Source: Cystobacter fuscus
Lineage (GTDB): Bacteria > Myxococcota > Myxococcia > Myxococcales > Myxococcaceae
Direction: 5' to 3'
Length of the DNA stretch: 64,000 nt
Assembly (NCBI RefSeq): GCF_002305875.1
Contig: NZ_CP022098.1
Location: forward strand, 4,898,001-4,962,000
The notes beneath the pieces were generated by a model, which made no database searches, was not told the origin of the DNA, and saw nothing but the letters and a program-made list of their open reading frames with translations. Of this stretch, positions 37,638-46,568 are shown piece by piece. How positions within the stretch are numbered: position 1 is the stretch's first letter; the number at the start of each line of letters is the position of its first letter. Made by a program: the position numbers and the translations under genes.

Positions 37638-38435
37638 CTAGGCGCCCGGGACCGGGGTGGCTTGTACGAATCCGACACCCGCCCGCTCGCGCGCATACGC
37701 CCCCGGAGCCAGCCCCGTGAGGGCGCGGAACTCCTTCCCCAGGTGAGCCTGATCGTAGTACCCGGCGGCCAAGGCCAGCTCGGCCCCCCCGACATCCGGC
37801 CACCGCTCGAGCAGCTCCGTGGCGTGCTGCATGCGCGCGATGCGGCAGAGCACCTTGGGGGACAGGCCCACCGTCGCGCGGAAGCGGCGCTCGAGTTGGC
37901 GGGCCCCCACTCCCAGTCGCTCCTCCAGGGACTGGATCCGAATCTGCCCCCGCGCCGCGTGGATGAGCCCCACCGCGTGGGCGAGGGCTTCGTCGCGCAC
38001 CGCGGGTACGTGCCGCTCCAACAGCAGCGTGTCCAGCAGGGCCAGACGGGCCTGGACTCCCCGGGTCTCCTCCAGGCGCTCCACCCACTCGCGCGCCTCG
38101 CGGGGCCAGAGCGCATCCAGCGCGAGGTCCCCGTCCGTGAGCACATCCAGCCCGAAGCGCAGGAAGGGGTGGGCCCCTCCGGGCAGGAAGCGGATGCCGA
38201 GCGAGCACACCTCGCCCAGGAGCGGCACCACCTCCGCGCGCTGCATCGCCCCCACCACCCGGATGATCTTCCGAGAGGAGCCAAGCTCCACCAGCACATC
38301 GATGCACCCATCCGGCAGCACCCGGTGGCCCCGCGGTGAGGCCACGTACCCGGTCAACGCCCAGTAGCACTGGACGAAGGGCGCGAGCGCGGCGCATGGG
38401 GGGCGCTCGATATACCCCGGCCCGGGCCCCGTCAC
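37638..38435 (-). CDS. AraC-family transcriptional regulator
   Basis: 265 residues from a GTG at 38435, chosen because it follows GGAG and overlaps the stop of a small upstream gene (GTGA). An alternative GTG at 38531 adds 32 residues with poor composition. The C-terminal double HTH has RIQSLEERLGVGARQLERRFR and AAGYYDQAHLGKEFRALTG. The N-terminal part contains HRVLPDGCIDVLVELG, common in regulators of this subgroup. Likely controls the VOC gene. Confidence 0.85.
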   Translation of the reverse strand: MTGPGPGYIERPPCAALAPFVQCYWALTGYVASPRGHRVLPDGCIDVLVELGSSRKIIRVVGAMQRAEVVPLLGEVCSLGIRFLPGGAHPFLRFGLDVLTDGDLALDALWPREAREWVERLEETRGVQARLALLDTLLLERHVPAVRDEALAHAVGLIHAARGQIRIQSLEERLGVGARQLERRFRATVGLSPKVLCRIARMQHATELLERWPDVGGAELALAAGYYDQAHLGKEFRALTGLAPGAYARERAGVGFVQATPVPGA

Positions 38436-38593
38436 GGCTGACGCTCCACGAGCAGCGCTCCGCCGAGGGGCTGCTCCATACGCGGGAGCGGAGTGGCGCG
38501 GGGACTCTCCACCGAGGACCGCCGAAGACACCCGGGCGTGAGCAGCAGGAGGACGGGCATCACGAGGAGGGAGACGCTTGGCGTGGACAGCAT
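38432..38593 (-). CDS. Small possible lipoprotein ahead of the AraC gene
   Basis: 53 residues from an ATG at 38593. The leader MLSTPSVSLLVMPVLLLLTPGC looks like a lipoprotein signal with a lipobox. The stop overlaps the AraC GTG start. The ribosome site is weak and the tail shows no family, so it could be a remnant of a longer lipoprotein. Confidence 0.4.
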   Translation of the reverse strand: MLSTPSVSLLVMPVLLLLTPGCLRRSSVESPRATPLPRMEQPLGGALLVERQP

Positions 38594-38716
38594 GGGCGCT
38601 ACCTGACTACGGACTTCCGGTGGACGGCAACCACTGTAGAGGGTGATGCGCCGCTCGAAGCACCCGAGGACGTAGACTGCGGCCTCCTCGCGTACGGCCG
38701 GGTGCATCCCTGGAAG

Positions 38717-38768
38717 GGTGTCAGACGATTCGTAGGAAACGAGGTGTCGGAACGAGTCTTTTGACACC
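38717..38768. repeat. Dispersed GGTGTCA repeat, copy 1
   Basis: A 52-bp unit starting GGTGTCAGACGATTCGTAGG and ending TTTTGACACC. Its ends are inverted repeats (GGTGTCA/TGACACC). The identical sequence, extending five bases further (57 bp in all), occurs at 50917-50973. Non-coding; it marks the left side of the island, just before the Imm5-like gene. Confidence 0.85.
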
Positions 38769-38798
38769 TTCCCCGTGTGGTAGACGAGGACGGTACCG

Positions 38799-39338
38799 AT
38801 GGCGAACGAAACCAGCGAGATCGTTCTGAGCATGCAGGATCTTCGTGAGGTCACCCGTTACGCTGCGGAGAGCGCGCAGGAAGTCCTGGAGATTTTCGAG
38901 AGAGCACACCCGGCCGACTCGCGGCCTCGCGACGCGATCGACGCCGCATGGACGTTCGCTCGAGGCGGAGCGCGCGGAAAGGCATTGCGCGACGCCGGGT
39001 GGGCGGCGCACAAGGCGGCCCGACACGCAGACACGGCGGCGGCGGGTGATGCGGCGCGAGCAGCGATGTCCGCGGCCGCCGCTGCGTACTTGCATCCACT
39101 GGCCGACGCCCACCAGGTGAAGCACATTCTCGGAGCAGCGGCCCATGCGGCGCGAGCGGTCGAACTCATCGCTGGCGATGATCGAGATGTCGGCGCTGAG
39201 CACATCGAGCAAGTGCGCCGGCGCGTGACATCAGCCGTCATAGACGTGCTTGAACGCTACCCTGCGGCACCGCCTGGTGGAGGGCGCGTCGGGGAGCTGC
39301 TTCGCGCTCTGGATGAAGCCCTTCGCGGCCGTTTCTGA
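38799..39338 (+). CDS. Imm5-like putative immunity protein
   Basis: 179 residues from the ATG at 38799, with GAGGAC a few bases upstream. It is Ala-rich and helical, with HVLEIFERAH-like and DAAWTFARGGARGKALRDAG segments and AYLHPLADAHQVKHILGAAA. This combination matches the Imm-5-like putative immunity family common in actinobacteria and myxobacteria. There is no signal peptide, consistent with a cytoplasmic antidote. No partner toxin is next to it; the following sequence is a toxin tail of a different type. Confidence 0.8.
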   Translation: MANETSEIVLSMQDLREVTRYAAESAQEVLEIFERAHPADSRPRDAIDAAWTFARGGARGKALRDAGWAAHKAARHADTAAAGDAARAAMSAAAAAYLHPLADAHQVKHILGAAAHAARAVELIAGDDRDVGAEHIEQVRRRVTSAVIDVLERYPAAPPGGGRVGELLRALDEALRGRF

Positions 39339-39387
39339 AGGCCTTGTTGCGCATAAGAGAAATGGGGGCAGGGGGGCTTGGGCCTGT

Positions 39388-40220
<833 letters not shown>

Positions 40221-40281
40221 GCCCGACACCCAGAGATGGTGTCAGAGAGGGTGTCTCATAACGGATTTCAGTTGAATGTTC

Positions 40282-41231
40282 CTATATATTATATCCGCAA
40301 TACCGAAACCAGCCGACGATGTCGTCATGAGTGATGAGGTCCATGGCCCTGGCAATGGCGTCATCGAGAGCCTGTAGGGTACGCGCACCCATGCTCTTGA
40401 GCAGCTCCTTGAGCTTGTTCCAGAGCAGTTCAATGGGATTGAGGTCCGGCGAGTAGGGTGGAAGGAAGAGAACATGGGCACCGGCGGCGCGAATACGCTC
40501 CAGGATGTGCGCGGGCTTGTGCGCCCCCACATTGTCCATGACCACAATGTCGCCCGGATTGAGTTTGGGGACGAGCATGTGCTCGACGAAGGCCTCGAAG
40601 ACACCGGCCGTCGTGGCTCCTTCGATAGTTATCAGCGCCCGAATGCCGTCCAGAGCCAGTGCACCCAGTACGGTGGTGACGACGCCGCGATTCCTGGGGA
40701 CGTACCCCACCACGCGCTCGCCTCGGGGAGCACGTCCGCGAGTGCGCGTCATGCTCGTGTGACAGCCGGTTTCGTCGAGGAAGACGAACCGTCGCGGGTC
40801 GAGCAGGAGCATCAGCAGGAGGAAGACACGCCGCAGTGCCTGAATCCGAGGGGAGCGCTGCTCCGAAGCTACGAGCGACTTTTTTTGAGCCCCAGTCCCT
40901 GGCGTCGCAGTGCCCGCCAGACCGCCGAGGAGCTGGTATGCACTTCTGTTCGGGCCACCAACGCGTCGAAGTGCTCCCGCACCGTGGCATCGGGTTGTGT
41001 ACGTACCTGGCCCTCAAGCGCCTCCAGCACCTCCCCCCGAATGGCCGAGAAGTTGCCTCCGCCCCTTGGCCGTGGCTCCAGGCTCCCCGTTTCGTCCTCG
41101 AGCGTCAGCCAATGAGAAAGTGTCTTGGCGCATACACTGAATTCAGCGGCCACCTCCTCCAGGGTTCTGCCACCACGTCTATAGGCCGCCACTGCGCGCT
41201 CACGCAAGTCCACCGAATAGGGCCGGGGCAT
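40282..41231 (-). CDS. IS630 transposase in two frames (-1 frameshift)
   Basis: OrfA (41231-40869) starts MPRPYSVDLRERAVAAYRRG, an HTH domain, and ends KKSRS with TAG. OrfB continues from the slippery stretch; the shift at CTC AAA AAA A (A7 on the minus strand, 40880-40886) joins LKK to KSLVASEQRSP. The catalytic DDE domain has FLDETGC (D), VVMDNVGAHK (D) and PYSPDLNPIELLWNKLK (E). Two open frames overlapping at a homopolymer are the normal IS630 arrangement, so this is not a pseudogene. Confidence 0.88.
40880..40886 (-). other. Programmed -1 frameshift site (A7)
   Basis: Seven A residues on the coding strand, in CTC AAA AAA AGT, where OrfA and OrfB of the IS630 transposase overlap. A -1 shift restores one chain across both domains. 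Confidence 0.75.
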
Positions 41232-41299
41232 GACTCCTCCTCCAGCTCCAATAGGTCAATTTCGACCGGAACATTCAACTGAAATCCGTTATCAGAGAT

Positions 41300-41409
41300 G
41301 GTGTCAAAGGACTCGAAACGAGGGACTTGCGCGAGAGCAGAAGACTTGGAGCTGGCCCACGGAGTGCATCCGGCCCGGCGGAGTGTAAGCGGGGGAGGGG
41401 GATGGGCTG
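41300..41409. repeat. Repeat beginning GGTGTCAAAGGACTCG, copy 1
   Basis: About 110 bp from GGTGTCAAAGGACTCGAAAC to GGGGATGGGCTG. It recurs at 59237-59345 with scattered differences. It sits directly against the right end of the IS630 copy. Non-coding. Confidence 0.75.
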
Positions 41410-41473
41410 ATGGGCCGTCGGCGGTGAGCGGCAACAGGGAGACGACGGGCATATTGGCTGGTGGGAATATCCG

Positions 41474-41926
41474 TCAAACCTCCGTGAAGCGCGCACCTGT
41501 CATACCGGACTCCTCCATGGCACGCTTGACTCGCTCAGAAACGATGATGTTCGTCTGCCAGCCCCACGGGCGGAATGTCTCGGCGTCCCCTACCTTGCTC
41601 GGGTCAATCCGCATGCCGACCACGTTACGGTATTCACCGATTCTGTCCTCGTAGCCGGCCTCGGCGGTTCGATACGCAACCTCCTCACACCGCGCATCGT
41701 CGATACAGCGAACGACTCGGAGCAGGTTCAACAGGTAATAGGGCTCTGCTTGCCCTTCAACGGTGATGGGGAACAACTGCATCTGGCTGCTCAACCCGAG
41801 TTGATCGAGGAGTTTCTTGACCTTGCCATGGATGATGGAGACGCTGAGCGCAGTAGTCGAAAAATCCAGCGGGTGCCCGGGCGCATAGAGCCCGATGCGG
41901 ACGGGCCCCTGTACCAAGATGGGCAC
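41474..41926 (-). pseudogene. imm11-family immunity protein, N-terminus lost
   Basis: The frame encodes ~150 residues with family signatures PYYLLNLLRVVRCIDDAR, GMRIDPSKVGDAETFRPWGW and IVSERVKRAMEESGMTG. These match the C-terminal two-thirds of imm11 (DUF1629) proteins. About 50-60 N-terminal residues are missing. The break lies near 41930-41945, where IS21-like sequence begins. The surviving part is intact, so recent truncation is likely. Known for the family: immunity protein in polymorphic toxin loci. Confidence 0.75.
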
Positions 41927-41940
41927 TCCATCTGTCAGAT

Positions 41941-42392
41941 GCTGTCAGGCGACAGGAATTTTTGACCCCCTTGCGTCACTAAAACTGACCCCCTCCCAAG
42001 GCCCGGTTTCTACGTCGTGATGCTACGTCGTTCTGCGTCCTGCGTCCGCCGGAGCTCGCCCTCGCTGTTTCTCAAGCGAGGGCGAGCGCAGGCGCCCGCC
42101 GAGTCTCAGCGCTCGGGTTCAGCTGCACTGCCGGTGGCCTGCGGCACGCTCCGGCTCAGCAGCCCGGCCTTCTTCTTCTGCCGCAGCCGGTAGCTGTCGC
42201 CCTGGATGAGCAGCGTGTGGCTGTGGTGCAGCAGCCGGTCGAGGATGGCCGCGGCCAGCACGTCATCGCCGAAGACGCCGCCCCACTGGCCCACCATCTG
42301 GTTGGTGGTGAGAAGCATGCTGCCCTTCTCGTAACGACGCGCCACCAGTTGGAAGAAGAGGTGGGCACTGCGCTTCTCGAATGGCAGGTAGC
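41941..42392 (-). mobile_element. IS21-family 3' end
   Basis: A terminal region with repeated TGACCCCCT boxes (41961-41993) is followed by an istB C-terminal fragment. It truncates the imm11 gene on its left and is cut on its right by the 3.66-kb transposon. Confidence 0.7.
42106..42392 (-). pseudogene. istB: istB fragment (IS21 helper ATPase, C-terminus)
   Basis: The last ~95 residues of IstB remain: YLPFEKRSAHLFFQLVARRY, TNQMVGQWGGVFGDDVLAAA and ILDRLLHHSHTLL. The break at 42393 is the TGTTACCGCGCA end of the transposon. The five bases before the break (GTAGC) belong to the codons of the expected GYLPFE. The N-terminal ATPase half is absent. Confidence 0.8.
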
Positions 42393-42551
42393 TGTTACCG
42401 CGCACGCTTGTTGATGGAGATGGAGATTTGGACCGGCTGGTTGATGGGCATCAGCGAGGGCACACGGGCGCGCGTCACGCTCGTTGATGGAGCCCTCACG
42501 GGACGTGAGCAGTGGGTGCGCACGTCCGGCGAGGGCTGGCCGGAGTGAGGT

Positions 42552-42842
42552 TCAGCTGGAGGAGTGCTCGGAGGGAGGCGCGGCACGCGCCCACACCTCC
42601 TGCATGATGATGAGGGTGCGGTAGCGGCGCAGGGAGTGCTGGAGCGCCTCCACCTGGGTGAGGAGAGCATCGGCCAGACACGCCTGGGCGGAGGGGGGAT
42701 GAGGAGAGGCCGCGAAGTCCTCGGCCTCCAGTTCCGCGTGGGCGGCGGTGAGGGCCGCGACCGAGGCGCGGAGCGTGGCCTCCAGAGCGGCGAGCACAGC
42801 GAGCTCCGGGGCGCACAGGACGAGCTCCAGGTGCGCGTCCAT
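42552..42842 (-). CDS. Small helical protein, third gene of the transposon
   Basis: 96 residues from the ATG at 42842, one base after the ATPase stop. It is Ala/Leu rich and helical (LAALEATLRASVAALTAAHA). Start and stop are coupled with the ATPase. It may be a transposition accessory protein, but no family is recognised. Confidence 0.6.
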   Translation of the reverse strand: MDAHLELVLCAPELAVLAALEATLRASVAALTAAHAELEAEDFAASPHPPSAQACLADALLTQVEALQHSLRRYRTLIIMQEVWARAAPPSEHSSS

Positions 42843-42843
42843 G

Positions 42844-43656
42844 TCAGTCCTCATGGGAGCCGGAGTCGAGGACACGTGCCAGGGTGTCGCGCTCCACCAG
42901 TTTCTTCTTCTTGCGAGCGGCCTCGCGCAGCGCGGCGGTGGCCAGCCGGTCCATATCGCGCAGGGCGCCGTTGGCCGCCTCGTGCAGCATGGCCACGGCG
43001 TCGGAGGCAAACAGCTCGCGCTCGCACCCGGCATGAGCCAGGCGCACGCGCAGGTACTCGGCGGTGTCTTCGGGCGAGAGGGGAGAGAGGTGCAGCCGGG
43101 TGTGCAGCCGCGAGTAGAGGCTGCGGTTGTGCCGACGCGCCAGACGGCCCTCCAGCTCCGGCAGGCCTACCAGCACCAGGCTGAGCAGGGCCTGGGAGTC
43201 CCAATGGTAGTTGAGCAGTATGTGCAGGTGGTCGAGCACGTCCTGGTGCAGCAGGTGCGACTCGTCCAGGAGAAACACGGGGTGCGTGCGCTCCTGGCCC
43301 AGCTGCTCCACATGGGTGGCCACGGCGTAGAAGACGGCCGCTGCGGTGGCCGAAGGCTTGAGGCCCAGCGCCAGGCACAGCTGGCGGTAGAAGTCGCGTC
43401 GGCCCAGGGTGGCGTTGTGGCAGTAGGTGAGGCGGAAGCCGCTGTGGGGGAGCCGGTGGCGCAGCGCGCGCAGCACGCAGGTTTTGCCCACGCCCGGCTC
43501 GCCGGTGAGCACCACGCTCTGGTGCTGGCGCAGGGCCTCACACAGTTCCTCCACCAGCGCGGCCTTGGAAGAGGGCAGCCAGAGGTCGGCATCGGCAATC
43601 TCCTTGGAGAAGGGAGCCAGGGTGAGGCCGAAGTGGGAGAGGTACGCGGCAGTCAT
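42844..43656 (-). CDS. AAA ATPase of the transposon (TniB/TnsC/ExeA-like)
   Basis: 270 residues, ATG overlapping the transposase stop (ATGA). Walker A GEPGVGKT, Walker B VFLLDESHLL, and sensor-like LVGLPELEGRL. Resembles ExeA/TniB ATPases that regulate DDE transposases by target activation. Next gene starts one base after its stop. Confidence 0.85.
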   Translation of the reverse strand: MTAAYLSHFGLTLAPFSKEIADADLWLPSSKAALVEELCEALRQHQSVVLTGEPGVGKTCVLRALRHRLPHSGFRLTYCHNATLGRRDFYRQLCLALGLKPSATAAAVFYAVATHVEQLGQERTHPVFLLDESHLLHQDVLDHLHILLNYHWDSQALLSLVLVGLPELEGRLARRHNRSLYSRLHTRLHLSPLSPEDTAEYLRVRLAHAGCERELFASDAVAMLHEAANGALRDMDRLATAALREAARKKKKLVERDTLARVLDSGSHED

Positions 43657-45020
43657 GCCTCACCCCCGTCCTCACCGGCGGCGTGGGCGGGGCGGCGGCC
43701 CGTGGCCTTGTCCAGCAGGGCGCGCGGCGGGTCGAAGGCCGGGTGGCTGGGAGCCGTCTCATCCAGGTGGGGGCGGCGCCAGGGCCGCTCGCGCCGGGAG
43801 TTGCGCACCGGGTCCACCGGGTGCAGGCCAATACGCTGGCCCTCGTGCTCCACCCAGGGCGCCTGCTGCGCGTCCACCAGGCAGCGGCAGAGCGTCACCA
43901 CGCGGCCGGCCAGGTGGCCAGCGTCCATTTCGTAGTCCTCGCCCCCGAGGCTGACGGTGGTGTCGCGGCGCACGCGGCGGCGAATGCGCACGGTGAGGGC
44001 CTCGCGCAACTGCTGCTCGTCGAAGCCGCCAGGTGTCTGCGTATGGCTTTGGAAGACAGTCAGGGGCGAGCGCCCCAACAGCGAGGAATGGGGAGCGCGG
44101 TGGTAGTGCTCGTCGAGGAAGGCCCACAGGCGGACATTCACGTCGTGGAGGCTGGCCAGGGTGCCGAGGAAATCCAGACAGCCCTCGCGCAGCGTGCGCC
44201 AGAAGCGCTCCATCTTCCCACGAGCTTGAGGGTCATAAGGGCGGGCGTGCAACAGAGTGGTGCCCAGGCGAGCGCAGGCAGTGGCAAGGGTGTCGCCGCG
44301 GTAGGTACTGCCATTGTCGAGGTAGAGGGCGTCCGGTTTGCCGTGGCGGCGCAGGGCGCGCACCAGCAGGCCCAGCATGTCCACCTCGCGCTCGGAGTGG
44401 TGGGCCTCGAGGGCCACCACGTAACGGCTGGCATCATCCAACAGGGCGTGGAGACGAAGAGGGAGTGTCCTGCCCTCCAGGGAGAGGGAGGGGCCGTGGC
44501 ACACGTCGCCATGCCACAGGGCCATGGGGGCCTCGGCCTGCCAGCGCAGGCGGGTATGGCTGGAGGAGGAGTCGCGCAGGGCCTGGCGCGTATGCCCTGC
44601 CTCGCGCAGCAGCCGGCGCACGGTGGCCGCCGACACGGCGCCCGTCTCCAGCCGTCCGTCCGCCTCCAGGGTGCGCAGCATGAGGGGCACCGAGGCCGAG
44701 GGGTGCTCCTTGCGAATGTCCAGCAGCAGCTGGCGCTGCTCGGGGGACAGGGCCTGGGCGCGGCCCTTGTCGCCACGCGCCGTGGGCACCAGGCCCGGCA
44801 GGCCCTGCCGCTTGTAGGCGTAGTACCACCGCTCCAGGGTGGGCACCGAGAAGCTGCGCGTGGCCTGGGCACCAGGAGGGCGGAAGCGCTGCTGGCTGAG
44901 GGCGAGCAGCGCCGCGCGCAGCTGCCCCTTCTCCAACTGTGCCTGGGTGAGGGAGCCCAGCACGCCATGGCGAAACACCGCTACCGCTTCGGCGTGGGAC
45001 TTGGGGGTGAGGCCTTCCAT
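43653..45020 (-). CDS. DDE transposase of the transposon (rve/TniA/TnsB-like)
   Basis: 455 residues from the ATG at 45020. An N-terminal HTH (SVPTLERWYYAYKRQGLPG) precedes an integrase core with the acidic triad in LWHGDVCHG, LYLDNGSTYRGD and GKMERFWRTL. The C-terminal Mu-type beta-barrel (EDYEMDAGHLAGR) follows. It belongs with the TniA/TnsB type that needs an ATPase partner, which is encoded immediately downstream. Confidence 0.88.
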   Translation of the reverse strand: MEGLTPKSHAEAVAVFRHGVLGSLTQAQLEKGQLRAALLALSQQRFRPPGAQATRSFSVPTLERWYYAYKRQGLPGLVPTARGDKGRAQALSPEQRQLLLDIRKEHPSASVPLMLRTLEADGRLETGAVSAATVRRLLREAGHTRQALRDSSSSHTRLRWQAEAPMALWHGDVCHGPSLSLEGRTLPLRLHALLDDASRYVVALEAHHSEREVDMLGLLVRALRRHGKPDALYLDNGSTYRGDTLATACARLGTTLLHARPYDPQARGKMERFWRTLREGCLDFLGTLASLHDVNVRLWAFLDEHYHRAPHSSLLGRSPLTVFQSHTQTPGGFDEQQLREALTVRIRRRVRRDTTVSLGGEDYEMDAGHLAGRVVTLCRCLVDAQQAPWVEHEGQRIGLHPVDPVRNSRRERPWRRPHLDETAPSHPAFDPPRALLDKATGRRPAHAAGEDGGEA

Positions 45021-45171
45021 ACGTGGACTTCTCCCGCGCCCGCCAGTCGCCGGCCGTAAGTGGTGGCCACACGCCGCGGGCGCACTCCCACCGTGCCCGC
45101 CACCAGCCGGCGCGGGGAGGCAACCTCTCGGGTGGGGGCTGCCTGGGGCCCCAGCCCCACGCCGCCGCCCC

Positions 45172-45798
45172 TCACGCAGCGTGCACGGCTCCTCGGAAGG
45201 CCTGCACCGCCAGCGGCGGCGAGGGCGCGCTCGGCGGTGCGTGGCCCGCCACCGCGCTGGCCACGTGCGCCGCCGCTCGGCGCGCTGCCCACCCGGCCGG
45301 CCAGGGGCGCACGCGCAACAGCAGCCTGCGCTCCTCCACCGCCTCCACCCACGCCAGCGGCGTGCGCCAGCGCCGGGCCGAGGTGGCTCCCACGTGCACC
45401 CAGGGGCTGACGCATCCACGCACCGCCGCCAGCCCAAGCCCCACCACTGCCCATAACGCCAAGGCCCACGCCACCGCCGCCAGCGAGTACAGTCGCCGCG
45501 TCCACACCTCCCACGGCGCCACCGTGCACGTGGCCCCGCACGCCTGGCAGCGGTAGCGCCGCACCTGCACCTCCTCCTGCCTCGGCGTCCCTCCCGGCTC
45601 CTCGGGCCCCAGCACCTGCCGGCTTCTCTTGCCGTGCCCGTGCAGCACCACCCGCCCTCCCACCGGTCGGCTCGCCGCGCCGCACCCGGGGCACCTCCCC
45701 GGCCTCACCGCCTCCACGTCCGGCGGCCCCTGCTTCCAGGTCTTGACTGGCAGCGCGACTCGGATGATTTCTCGGCTGCTCCGCTTCTCTTTCTCCAA
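45172..45798 (-). CDS. Zinc-ribbon protein carried by the transposon (DUF6431-like)
   Basis: 208 residues if a TTG at 45798 is used; the start is uncertain. Cys pairs CPGC and CQAC form a zinc ribbon near the N-terminus, with hydrophobic segments in the middle. It lies upstream of the transposase inside the same ends. A role in target choice is a guess. Start uncertainty lowers confidence. Confidence 0.6.
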   Translation of the reverse strand: MEKEKRSSREIIRVALPVKTWKQGPPDVEAVRPGRCPGCGAASRPVGGRVVLHGHGKRSRQVLGPEEPGGTPRQEEVQVRRYRCQACGATCTVAPWEVWTRRLYSLAAVAWALALWAVVGLGLAAVRGCVSPWVHVGATSARRWRTPLAWVEAVEERRLLLRVRPWPAGWAARRAAAHVASAVAGHAPPSAPSPPLAVQAFRGAVHAA

Positions 45799-46104
45799 TG
45801 TCTGCGCGGAGCTCTGGCCCGTGCCGTGCTGCTACACGTCACGGGCCTCCTTTTTCTCCGCGCCCCAGCCGGGCCGTCGGAGCGGCACTCCCTGCCTCGC
45901 GGCCCCGCCCTCCTGGGCCTTGCGCACTACCTCACCCGTCATGGCTTGACCCGAACCTGCTGGGTGATGGGCCACTCCACGCCCCTACGGCTCCTCCCAT
46001 CATCCAGTCGGTCCATTTCCGGGCCGATCTCCCCCATCTACGCTGCGCGGTAACATGACTGCCACTGAGGAGGCGGCAGGCGTCTCCCAGTCGGCACAGT
46101 CCAA

Positions 46105-46275
46105 CCCGTAGTTGCCCGTCTCACTGGCTGCGCTCTACGACAAGGTAAATCGCACCGAGCCGCAGGTGGTGCGGGCCTTGGTACAGGGGATCGCGGAGAG
46201 GCTACTGCCGGTAGTGCAACCCATGAAGAAGCAAATGCCGTGGGCAGCGGGCTACCAAGTGCGTGTCTTGGCTTG
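46105..46275 (+). pseudogene. IS4-family transposase fragment
   Basis: About 55 codons survive with VSLAALYDKVNRTEP and MPWAAGYQVRVL, matching the middle of an IS4-type transposase just before its first catalytic block. Both sides are lost. It is unrelated to the intact IS4 transposase at 60453-61622. It forms the right flank of the 3.66-kb transposon. Confidence 0.6.
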
Positions 46276-46414
46276 TTCAACCAGGACGAAAAGGCCGCAC
46301 CGTCAGCTTCGCTGACATTCTGCGCCTCGCCCAGTGTACGCTCGCCTCGGTGGATCGGGTGGACCCGCGTCTTTTTTTCGCCCGTTTGCCCCTGCCCACT
46401 TCTTGGCCTCAGTT

Positions 46415-46439
46415 GAGAGCCGCATGAACCACGGCTCTC
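46415..46439. terminator. Hairpin in the gap before the kelch gene
   Basis: GAGAGCCG and CGGCTCTC pair over a 9-nt loop. On the minus strand it lies 130 bp past the kelch gene stop, without a T-tract. The remaining gap 46276-46568 shows no gene. A TTCGAAC stretch near 46490 superficially resembles a tRNA T-loop but has no matching stem. Confidence 0.3.
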
Positions 46440-46568
46440 GGCTGGTCAAAAATAGCGAAAGTCGAGTCTGGCGCTCTCCCCGGGTTCGAACTCGCTCCTG
46501 GCGGACTGAACGAAGATTGATATCAAGAAAAGCAGGCCGGCGAAGCTCGCGCAGCCAAAAACCGGGAG

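Larger units (their letters stand above)
40258..41292. mobile_element. IS630-family insertion sequence, complete
   Basis: A perfect 25-bp terminal inverted repeat (ATAACGGATTTCAGTTGAATGTTCC at 40258-40282, its complement at 41268-41292) bounds the element. TA dinucleotides at both ends fit IS630 target use. The transposase is in two frames joined by a -1 shift on A7. Flanking sequences on both sides are CAGAGATGGTGTCA-type repeats, so it inserted into that repeat family. Apparently intact and possibly mobile. Confidence 0.9.
42393..46055. mobile_element. Tn7/Mu-like transposon, 3.66 kb, complete ends
   Basis: Ends are TGTTACCGCGCA at 42393 and its exact complement ending at 46055. Internally, GGACCGGCTGGTTGATGGG (left) and GGACCGACTGGATGATGGG (right, complement) repeat, like transposase-binding sites. 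Four genes on the minus strand: zinc-ribbon protein, DDE transposase, AAA ATPase and a small protein. Left flank is istB, right flank an IS4 fragment, so no target duplication is kept; the right neighbour was deleted or rearranged later. Confidence 0.8.

Noticed and set aside
40430-41017. A third open frame within the IS630 transposase
   Set aside because: It has no domain. The -1 shift at A7 joins OrfA to the known catalytic frame instead.
46480-46500. A TTCGAAC stretch that looks like a tRNA T-loop
   Set aside because: The flanking bases do not pair into a T-stem and no acceptor or anticodon arm could be found.
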